From contig QPMI01000259.1 of NCBI GenBank assembly GCA_004431415.1, positions 7,501 to 71,500 of the forward strand: 64,000 nucleotides of DNA, given 5' to 3'. The notes beneath the pieces are model-generated. The model was not told where the DNA came from and did not search any database. It saw only the letters and a program-made list of their open reading frames with translations. Origin of the DNA: Cyanophora paradoxa (Eukaryota > Glaucocystophyceae > Cyanophorales > Cyanophoraceae). The first letter of the stretch is position 1. The number at the start of each line of letters is the position of its first letter. Both the position numbers and the translations under genes were made by a program. Shown here piece after piece: positions 56,101 to 64,000 of the stretch.

Positions 56101-56813
56101 CCTGCGCCAGGGGGGGGGAGGCGGGGAGAGGTGAGGGGCGCACGGGCACCGGCAGCGCCCTGCGAGGGCCCCGCGCACTCGTCTCCAGCTTGAAGCGGTC
56201 GATCTGGAAGCCCTCAAACATGTCGCTTTTCGCACGCCCACTCATCTCCTTGTCCAGCACGAGGCGCGGCGTTCGACCCAGCGTGCCCAAAAGCGCAATA
56301 CTCACGTTCGCATCCGTCCCTAAAGGAAGAATTATAGGAAGAAGCAAGCGTCAGCAAGCGTCCGTCAGAAGACGCTAAGTTGATTATATAATTCTAGACC
56401 TCAAACCTCGAGGCCAGAGTCGTACCTGCACCTTGGACGTCGCCTGTGAACACGCTGACGTTGTAGCTTCTGCGCGGGGGTTCCGCCGCACGTGCACATG
56501 TGCGTCAGCTGCAATATCTCAGCGCGCGCGTCGCGCACTTCCTGGGGGCATCGTCTCCGAGCACATTCGCCGGCGCCGTCGGAGCGTCTAGCTTCGCTGC
56601 GACGGCAGCGGCGGTCTCGACAGGCGGCTCGGCGGTCTCAGCGACCGGCGCGCTCCGCTCTGGCTCGACAGATGCGGCGGCGACAGGCTCGTCCTCCGGC
56701 TCCGGCTCCCTCTCCGGCTTCGTCGCAGGGTTAGGCGCGTCTGCAGCATTTGCAGGGGCGTCCTCGAGTTCGGCCGCGACTTTCTCCTGGGACAGACGCC
56801 GTTTCGGTCCCAT
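53183..56813 (-). CDS. PLAT-C2-PRT_C membrane protein (MCTP-like C-terminus)
   Basis: From MGPKRRLSQEKVAAELEDAP, an Ala/Glu/Pro-rich N-terminus of about 90 residues leads into a PLAT/LH2 domain: SYNVSVFTGDVQGAGTDANV, SIALLGTLGRTPRLVLDKEM, DMFEGFQIDRFKL, VVVEHDNSGLGPGWFLDYVE, FPCARWLAKDEDG. After an acidic linker comes a C2 domain (LRVTVVEAEQLEALDLLGTS, DPYC, VKMETLNPVWNTEHVLC, LAVELWDWDKIGGHDLV). The C-terminal part matches the PRT_C region of plant MCTPs: FLSLHLHWIPPLLPLALAAG, LYDFYGRIQGQILAVQRM, TLIDRLGKRAR, WMSLAIFVILLVATLVLALV (membrane helix), FLIAGGGVFVLTAP, PPANFLGRVPARGPEIAWSR. It ends ALYESKKAK, stop 53183-53185. MCTPs act at ER-plasma-membrane contacts; the same is inferred here. 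Only one C2 domain is visible, whereas MCTPs have three or four. Confidence 0.82.
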
Positions 56814-56999
56814 CGCTTTCGATGTGCAGCGACCAGCTGCAGGCCCGGCCAGGCCGCGGTCAACCAAGTACACCGGGGTACAGGGTTTCAGTGTGGTTCA
56901 AGGAGGCCCGGCGCGCGAGGAAGACCGAGCGTCAAAGTCGGCACACCCGTCGTCGGCATCGAGGAAACCCTCGTCGGCACACCCGGCTTAGTCGCCGCT
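56814..56999. promoter_or_regulatory. Divergent promoter region, PLAT-C2-PRT_C and NT-C2 genes
   Basis: 186 bp lie between opposing start codons. CGTCGGCA recurs near 56952 and 56971. No core promoter element was recognised. Confidence 0.45.
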
Positions 57000-59914
57000 A
57001 TGGGTTTCCTGAAGTCGGTCGGGCGGGCCTTTTCGAGCAGCCAAGCGCTCAAGTACAGTTTCCAGGTTCGCGAGAGCAGTCTCCGCCGCGGGCTAGTTCG
57101 TCAGCGGCGTTTGTTTTGAATTGCCCGCGCTCCTGGCCGCGCCGGCTGAGCGGTGTCGTCGCGCTCGCAGGTCACCGTTGACTCTGCAACGAAGTGAGCT
57201 GCGATATGCAGCGAACGCCGAGCGCTTTCACCGCCGAGCGCTGAGCGCGGCCTACGCTTGCTCCGCCTGATGCCGCGGTTGACACAGCTTCTTCGAGGAT
57301 GTGCGCAGCGGCGGGCAGCTGGTGCTAGAATGGAAGCGAGGAGAGAAGGCGAGCGAACGGAAGTGGAGCGCACCCAAGCGCGCACGCCTGACTGGTCCGC
57401 AGATTCAACAAACTGGTCCGGGGCAGCTGGCAATGCAGGAAGGTTTGACGGCGGCCGTTTGGCGCGAGACGCTCTCTCTGGTCTCGACAATATTTAAGAC
57501 CAGCACCGGCTTCGAGAGCAAGGAGTCGAAGTTCACTGTGCTGCTGCAAGGCATTGACGGGCGCTCACGGCCGCTCGGCAACGTGTACTGGAACATGGCC
57601 GATGTGTGCTGTGCTGTCAATTAGTCAGGCAAGCGGCCTGGCTGAGGCCCCGCGCAGTTCGTGTCGGCGGCGCCGGGGGACCACCGCGAGTCCGTCGTGA
57701 TGCTCCTTCGCGCCGAGGTTCACAGCCCGCCGCCCCGCATCCCGTCGCCGCGCTCACCTCCATTCCAGGGGCACAAGCGCGCGAAGGTCCCGACGCGCCC
57801 GCCTGCATCTCTTTGCCCGCCGGACCGACCGCCGCGCAGAAATTCATCAAGGGTGGTCTGGCGGAGCCGTCCTGGGACGGCATCCAGCTGAGGGTGCCGG
57901 CCCCCGGTCGCCGGCGGCGCGGGGCGCCTGAGCACGGGGCGGCCAGGTGACGATCACCACGCGCTGGCTCCAGGACTACAAAAAGAGCGGGTGCGCGCCC
58001 CGCGGCCCTGCCTCGCCCCGTCCGCCGAGCGGGGCGGCGGCGGCAGGAACGACGACGCGGCGAGCGCGTACTCCGACCGCACGGGGGTCACCGCGACGAC
58101 AGCGGACAGGTGCGTGGGGGCCGGCTCGGGGGCGGCGCGGGGCGGCCGACGGAGCGCGCAGCGCGGCGGCGGAGGACGACGTCGTGCTGGGCTCGCCCCG
58201 CACGCTGCCGACGCGCTCGACGCTGCCCCTCTCTTCCGCCTACCCAGCCTCCTCCTCGTCGGGGCAGCCCTCTGGGTCGGTGACCTCGCGCCGCGTGGCT
58301 GCCGTCCCTCATGCGGCGGCAGGCTCGCCCAGCGCGCCGAGGCGATCGCGGCAAGGGCGGGGCAGGCCGCCAGCCGCCTCCAGCAGTGGGACCCCGCCCC
58401 CCTCGCCGTGCGCCGCCCACCCCCCGCCGCCGGCGCTCGGCTCACCCCGGGGCAGGCCCCCGCAGCGCCCCCGCTGGCGCCGGACGCGAGCCGGGAGCAG
58501 CTGCAGCAGCGGGTGCAGGTGCGGGGGAGGTGAGCGGAGGGGGGCCGGCGGGGGCTGAGTGACGGGCAGATGCTGGAGCAGGCGAACCGGCAGCTGCGGA
58601 GCGACGCCGAGGAGCTCATCTCCCAGGCCCGCCCCGCCCCGCCCCCGCACACTCCCGCCCCCGCCCCTCACCTCGGCCCCGCGCAGCTCAAGAACCAGCA
58701 GAAGACCGGCGCCTGGCTCGCCGCCGAGCGCGAGCGCCTGCTCAAGGCCCTCGAGGAGCAGACTGCCGGCCCGACGCCCCTGCGGGTGCCCCCCCCCCCC
58801 CCCCCCCCCCCCCCCGCGCCGTGGCGGGGGGCGAGGTGGCGGACAGGCGACGAAGGACGCGAACGCGTGGCTGGAGCGGGACCGGGAGCGCCTCATCCGG
58901 GAGCTGCAGAGCGTGCAGGAGCGGCACGAGCGGGCGGCGCGCGAGGCCTCGGCCCGCGCCCGCGAGGAGGCCCGCGCCCACTTCGAGGCCCAGCTCCGCG
59001 AGCAGGCGCGCGCCCCGCCCCCGCAGCTGCCCGGCGGGGCGCCGATGCGCGGCAGATCGAGAGGCTGCAGGAGCAGTCGCGCACGCAGTGGCGCGGCGAC
59101 GCGGCGCGCCTCATGGAGGAGAACGCCGACCTGCGGGTCCGCGGCGGCCCTCGCCCCCCGGCGCCGCGCCGCCACCCACGCGCTCGCAGCGGCGCCTCGA
59201 GGAGGCCCTCTCGCGGGACAAGCGCGCCTCCTACTCGGGCGAGTTCGTCTGCACCCGCTGCCACGTCCGCCCCGCCCCGGCCCCGCCCCCGCCCCCGCCT
59301 CACCTCGCCCCAGACCGACGCCGGGCGGCTGCGGAACAGCAGCAGCGGCAGCGGGGAGAAGGTCCGCGCCGCCGGCCGGCCCCGCGCCGCGCCGTGCCGA
59401 CGGGGCGGGCGCAGGGCTCGGGCTCCCTGAAGAGCAGCATCAAGGGCTTCCTCGGCGGCGGCTCCTCTTCCTCCGTCCGTCCTCGCGGGGCCTGCGCGGC
59501 GCCGGGGGCCGGGGCCGGGGCGAGCGGGGCGCAGGGGTACGGACGGCGGGACCCGCAGGACATGGTGGACGAGTCCTACGTCCGCTCCCTGCAGACGGAG
59601 TGCGCGGCCCGCGCGCCCCCGGCCCCCTGGAATGGTCCGCCGATGGGCCGGCGCGCAGCCTCATCGATGCGAAGATGCGGTTGGCGTACGCGGAGACGGA
59701 GAAGGAGGAGATCAAGCAGGACAACTTCCTGCTGCGGCGGCGCTCGCTGCTGATGGAGCAGGAGATCCTCAAGGCGAAGCGCATCCTCGAGCAGGGCGGC
59801 CTGGCCGGCCCCGACGAGCCCTCTTTCATGACCCTCCCTTCTCTCCCGTCCCTAGACGGCTTCGCAGAGTGCCTCCCTTCTTTCGGCGCCGCCAAGGACC
59901 GCGACAGCTACTAG
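57000..59914 (+). CDS. NT-C2 domain and coiled-coil protein (EEIG/EHBP1-type N-terminus)
   Basis: The start MGFLKSVGRAFSSSQALKYS and FQ is spliced across a long intron to LVLEWKRGEKASERKWSAPK. Then follow LTAAVWRETLSLVSTIF, SKESKFTVLLQGIDG and RPLGNVYWNMADV. This is the NT-C2 pattern (F-x-V, W-KRG-K, W-E, LGxVxxNLA) found at the N-terminus of EEIG1, EHBP1 and plant relatives, often in membrane attachment or organelle movement. A Ser/Asp linker (SDRNDDAASAYSDRTGVTAT) precedes coiled coils: LEQANRQLRSDAEELISQ, KNQQKTGAWLAAERERLLKA, DANAWLERDRERLIRELQSV, LMEENADL and KEEIKQDNFLLRRRSLLMEQ. A lone CTRCH motif sits near 59250. It ends GFAECLPSFGAAKDRDSY, stop TAG at 59912-59914. Introns are C-rich; one holds a 28-base poly-C run. 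Confidence 0.78.
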
Positions 59915-60472
59915 CGGCCTCCGGGGGCCTAGTGGCCTCCAGCCTCTTTGCGGCCTCCGGGGGCTTAGCTAGGGCCTGCGTTTTGCTGTTACCATGGCGA
60001 TTTGCGGCCAGCGCGAGGCGTCCTCGCCACACCGAATGCGGCGGGCCGCCCGGGCGCGTCTTTAGCTCCTCGCTGTGCATCTGCGCCGCGCGCCAGATCG
60101 CCTAGCGCAAACATTTGGTGGAAAACAGCTTTAAATTTCAGAAAGCAAATTGCGATATACTAGTACCGGTAGATGACGTACCGTAGTACGCGTAAACTCA
60201 AGTGTAGATTGACGTTTGGATCCGGATGCACTGCGGCAGTTTCATGTCGACGTCTAGATCCGATGATCCAGTTCGAATTCAACGGTTTGATTTTACGTCA
60301 TAGCACGTGCACGATTTGTATGGGGAAAAGTTTGCCAAGTTGTATGCGAGGATCTTGAGCTTAGCTTGTCAAGGTGGCAAGCTTAAGGCGCTCAAGGTAC
60401 ACCGGTTGGCTTGTCAAGGCGAGGGGGGTACCAAGCCCAGTCCCTAGCAGCGGCACAGCGCCGCAGCGGCGG
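59915..60472. other. Spacer between NT-C2 and phytol kinase genes
   Basis: No gene. GCGGCCTCCGGGGGC is repeated at 59914 and 59949. The part at 60120-60360 is AT-richer, unlike its GC-rich surroundings, and probably includes the phytol kinase promoter. AAGGTGGCAAGCTTAAGGCG near 60371 belongs to a short repeated SGCTTGTCAAGG pair. Confidence 0.5.
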
Positions 60473-61985
60473 ATGGCGCCGCCGGCCTTCCAGCCGCCGG
60501 CTTGCGTAGCCGTCAGCACCGGTACGATAGTAGGTCGCCGCGTGCATGTTGTGATTCTTGCAGCACGCGCCAACGCGATTCCAGGTCCGCTTTTTGCACC
60601 CCTGGGCGGATCCGGCAGCGGGCTGAGCGGCTTCGATCTGCTTTCTGCATCGCGTACACGGCGGTTCGAGCGGCGGCGGTTCGAGTTCTCGAGCCGCACG
60701 CCCTGCCAGATTCTCCGTCCTGCTGGGAGGGCGAGGCTGCTCGTCTGCGCGTCTGCTGCGGATGAAGGCGTTCAGACGTTCGCGGCACCTACTCCTTCCC
60801 CCCCTAAAGCTGCGGAGCCTGCCGAGCTCGAGCTGCTGAACGGCTCGCAACCGGTGAACGGCTCGCAACCGGCGCCTGGGGCGGCCGGATCTCCCCCTGC
60901 GCAAGCGGCAGAGGCAGCTTCGTCGCCGCCAGGGCATCACCAGCCGTTCAGCAGCACGGGGATGACGGTGGCGCTCGCTGGGGCGCTCGCAGTGTCTGCG
61001 GTTGGGCTCGCGGCCTCGCAGGGCTTCTCCCCCGAGGGGACGCTGCGGCTCGTGACGTCAAACCACTGGATCCAGGACGGCCTCGCGACGGGCTTCTCCG
61101 TGGTGGCCGCCACCACCTGGGTCCGCCTCTGGGAGCTCGCCTGCGCTCGGTGAGGCCCGGCGCGCGCCGCCCCGCGAGGCCGGCGGGGGCGACGGGGGCG
61201 CAGGGGCGTGGTGGGCCAGAAGCTGAGCCGGAAGATCGTGCACTCGACGTCGGGCCCGCTCTTCGTGCTCGCGTGGAACCTCTTCAGCGGGGCCCCCGAG
61301 GCGCGCTTCCTCGCCGCCCTCGTCCCCGCCATCAACGGCCTCCGCCTCCTCCTCATCGGCACCGGTCCGCCGCCCCCTCGCGCTCCCCAAGTGCGCCGGC
61401 GGAGAGCGGGGCGCAGGTGTGGTGCAGAACGAGCGGGCGGTGCGATCGGTGAGCCGGGAGGGGGACAGGCGGGAGCTGCTGCGGGGCCCCCTCTACTACT
61501 GCGTGGTGATGAGCGCGTGCACGGCGCTCTACTGGCGGACCAGCCCCGTCGGCATCGTCGCCCTCATGCTCATGTGCGGCGGCGACGGCTTCGCCGACAT
61601 CGTCGGTCCGCCCCGCCCCGCCCCGCCCCGTCCCGCGCCGGCGGGCGTGACGGTGGGGCGGGCAGGGCGGCGGTGGGGCGCGGTGACGGGCCCGCTGCCG
61701 CTGAACGGGGCCAAGTCGTGGGCGGGCTCGCTGGCGATGCTCGGGGCCGGCTTCGCCTTCTCCGCCGCCTTCCTCGCCCTCTTCGCGGCGGCGGGGCACA
61801 TCGACGCCGGCTTCGCCCTGGGGGCGCCGGGCTCGGGGCTCCTCTCGGGGGCCACCGTCGCGAAGCTCGCCGCCGTCGCCGCCGCGGCGACCCTCGTCGA
61901 GGCCCTCCCCTCCGAGCGCCTCGACGACAACTGGTCCGTCCCCCTCGTCGCCCTCCTCCTCTCCTCCCTCCTCTTCCCACGATAG
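60473..61985 (+). CDS. VTE5: Phytol kinase (VTE5-like), plastid-targeted candidate
   Basis: VTE5 phosphorylates phytol released from chlorophyll, feeding tocopherol synthesis in the plastid envelope. After a long Ala/Arg/Ser-rich leader suited to plastid import, the core reads GMTVALAGALAVSAVGLAAS, GLATGFSVVAATTWVRLWEL, GVVGQKLSRKIVHSTSGPLF, NLFSGAPEARFLAALVPAIN, GLRLLLIGTG, VSREGDRRELLRGPLYY and SPVGIVALMLMCGGDGFADI, then KSWAGSLAMLGAGFAFSAAF and AATLVEALPSERLDDNWSVP. The SRK-hydrophobic-VH, LLRGPL, MCGGDG-ADI and E-LP..DDN motifs are those of the DGK/phytol kinase family, with six or seven membrane helices. The start is uncertain: ATG 60473 is the first plausible one, and an intron may follow soon after. 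Stop TAG 61983-61985. Clear evidence for a photosynthetic host. Confidence 0.87.
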
Positions 61986-62087
61986 GCCCGCCCGCCCCGC
62001 ACCGCACCCCGCCCCCACAGCCTTTGAATAGACTAGAATATACCGCACCACAGCTGCAGAATAAGACAGAATAGGGCAGAGTGGCAG
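61986..62087. other. Short convergent intergenic region
   Basis: The phytol kinase and channel genes end toward each other across 102 bp. It is locally AT-rich (TTGAATAGACTAGAATATAC) and suits overlapping 3' ends. Confidence 0.5.
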
Positions 62088-64000
62088 CTAGTGCTGGAGG
62101 GGGCGCCCCGGGCCGCCGACGCTGGCGGCGCGGGAGGGCGGCGGGGGCGAGGTGGCCGAGCCGGCCTGGCCCTCGGCGGGGGGCGAGACCTGCAGCGTCA
62201 CGGGGGCGGGGGCGGCGGGGGCCGACTGCGAGGGCCCGAGGTGCTCCTCGTCGTCGGGGGCGAGGGTCGTGCGGCGCCCGGCGCCCCCGACGGGGAGCGA
62301 GTGCGAGGGCGAGAGGGCCCCCCTCGAGGTGCTCCCCGGCCGCCGCGTCGGGACGGGCCCGGGGCTCGGGCTCCGCGACACCCCCGCGATGATCCCGACC
62401 AGAGAGGGCGTTCCTGCGCGGCGCTTTGCGAGGGAAAGAGGTGCGGGGGGCCGGGGCGCTCACCTTCGGCGACGGAGGAGCGGCGGCGCACCATGGAGCG
62501 GCGCCGGCCCGTCTGCGCCCCCGCCGACGCCGCCGCGAGGTGCGAGGCGACGGCGGGGTCGAGGGCCTGCGGCGCGGTCGGGAGTGGGGGCGGGGCGGAG
62601 GGGGCGGGGCGGGGCGGGGCGCACGGCGAGGGCGTCGACCTTGGCGGAGAGGGTGTCGAGGCGGGAGAGGACGGCCTCGAGGGAGCGCTGCAGCGCCGCC
62701 AGCTCCGCCTCGTGGCCCCGCTTCTCCTCCAACTCATCCTGCGCCAGCCGCACCCCGTACCTGCCGCGGCTCTCGCCCCCCGCAACGCCCCGGCCGCCGC
62801 GCCCCGCGCCCCGCGCCCCGCCGGCACCGCTTGAGCTTGCGCCAGCGGATGAGGGTACGGTGGAGCTTGTAGTCGAGGTCGGTGGGGGGGCGCTTCGGGG
62901 GGGCGCCGCGGAGGGCGTCCCCGCAGCCCGTCTCCACCGCGTCGGCGACGGCCCCCTGGCACCCCCGCTCCTCGTCGTACGCCTTCAGCCGCCGCTCCCG
63001 CTCCCCCTCCGACTGCCCACCGCTCCCGCCTCAGCCCAGCCCCGCCCCGCTCCGCACCCCCGCCGCCCCCGCCCGCACCGCGTGCTCCTTGCCCGAGAGC
63101 GGTTTCCGAAGCTCCTCCTGCGCGCCGTTCACGAGGCGGGCGGTGGTGGGCGGCGGGCGGCGGCGCGCCTCCCTTCGTGCGGCGGCGGCGGCGGCGCCGA
63201 GGCTGCCGGCGCGCTTGGCGCGGAGGGTGGTCTTCCGCCAGCGTCTGTAGGCGGTCTGGACGCAGGTGACGGCGCACTCCTTGACCTTGCGCCGGAAGCG
63301 GTCCCGGTCCAGGAAGTGCGCCACCTGCCGCCCCGCTCGCCCCCGCGCCGCCCCGCTCCCCCGCGCCCCGCCCCGCGCGCCCTCTCCTCCACAGGGTCGA
63401 GCTTGATGAGGCCCGTGAGGACGGCGATGAGCAGGCACGTGCACATGTTCCCTGCGCGGCGTCGGCGCGGCGTCGGCGCGGCGCCCCGGGTGGCCCCGCG
63501 AGGGTGCCCCGCACCGAGGAAGCCGGCGACGAGGACCTGCCGGCCGGCCGGTGAGCTCGGGGCGCGGGCGCGGCCGGCGGCGCGGGGCGCGCACGACGAC
63601 GCGGCCGGCAGGGGTGACGGGGTAGAGGTCTCCGTAGCCGATCGTGAAGACCTGCCGCGCCCCGCTCGCCGGCCGGCCCGCCGCCCCCGCCCGGGAGCGC
63701 GCACCGTGACCATCGTCAGCCAAAGGCAGTTGCCTGCGCCGGCCGTCAGCGCCGCGCGCGCTCCCGCGCACATACCTTGCTGCCTCACGCACCGTACCTG
63801 ACAGGGAGAGCAGGTTGGAGGCGGTCAGCAATCAAGCGTTCGGCGGCGGGGGCGGGCGAGGGTACCAGATGAGCTCCTTGCCGATGACCTGATGGCGGGA
63901 GCGGGGTGAGGGGCGGGGCGGAGCGCGAGGCGGGGAGCGGGCGCGCCGTCTGGAAGGCGGTGCCGTCGGGGTCGATCTGGATCTGGCGGAGGGCCGCCCA
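62088..64000 (-). CDS. SK-type calcium-activated potassium channel, 5' end outside window
   Basis: SK channels are K+ channels opened by Ca2+-calmodulin bound to a domain after the last membrane helix. Visible exons, in order, give VIGKELIW, the pore helix NCLWLTMVTV, the selectivity filter FTIGYGDLYPVTPAGR, and the last membrane segment VLVAGFLGAG with NMCTCLLIAVLTGLIKLD. Next come VAHFLDRDRFRRKVKECAVT and CVQTAYRRWRKTTLRAK (position of the calmodulin-binding domain), DYKLHRTLIRWRKLKR, and a coiled coil AALQRSLEAVLSRLDTLSAK as in SK tetramers. The C-terminus is Ser/Pro-rich, ending GGPGRPLQH with stop 62088-62090. The N-terminal membrane helices lie beyond position 64000. The exon joint between LIW and the pore helix is unclear and might include a very small exon. 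Confidence 0.78.

Overview
This is nuclear DNA of a eukaryote, most likely a unicellular photosynthetic alga. The genes are split by many short spliceosomal introns of about 45-70 bases, often beginning GTGCGC and ending GCGCAG, and there are no operons or Shine-Dalgarno sites. The families present are eukaryotic: ARL1 GTPase, GSK3 kinase, ribosomal eL24 and its biogenesis paralogue RLP24, VPS53, a MUN/DUF810 protein and C2 proteins. A VTE5-type phytol kinase, plus PPR and RAP proteins of the sort that act on organelle RNA, point to a plastid-bearing cell. I cannot name the lineage from sequence alone. Base composition shifts from mixed (1-34 kb) to extremely GC-rich (35-64 kb).

Layout. 0-13 kb: PPR protein (-), ARL1 (+), a ZCCHC9-like zinc-knuckle protein (-), and a long coiled-coil protein with 20 copies of a 39-residue repeat (+). 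13-18 kb: repeat-rich spacer with a 0.9-kb inverted-repeat element nested inside a dispersed ~300-bp repeat, then an RS-rich, SCI1-like protein (+). 18-29 kb: a six-C2-domain protein (-) whose middle was copied in 730-bp steps, a small proline-rich protein (-), and a RAP-domain helical-repeat protein (+). 29.8-31.8 kb: eL24 (-) and RLP24 (+), head to head. 32-35 kb: tandem repeats, a repeat copy and GSK3 (-). 35.8-41 kb: a 1.79-kb segmental duplication carrying a broken 3' half of a crystallin-like/coiled-coil gene, followed by the intact gene. 41-44 kb: an unrecognised acidic, Pro-rich protein (+). 43.9-51 kb: the N-terminal half of VPS53 running in frame into a PATROL1-like MUN protein (-). 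51-64 kb: RmlC-like epimerase (+), a PLAT-C2-PRT_C membrane protein (-), an NT-C2 coiled-coil protein (+), phytol kinase (+) and an SK-type potassium channel cut by the window end (-).

Shared themes. Many genes concern membranes and trafficking: ARL1 and VPS53 act at the Golgi/TGN, MUN proteins in exocytosis, three genes carry C2-type domains, and one encodes a probable Ca2+-gated channel. Several neighbours are divergent pairs with 180-320-bp spacers, so shared promoters are likely. Several introns appear to be GC-AG.

Gene ends are given as first to last supported codon with introns included. Splice sites were inferred by eye from protein-family continuity and GT/GC...AG signals. The best candidate for something new is the VPS53-MUN fusion.
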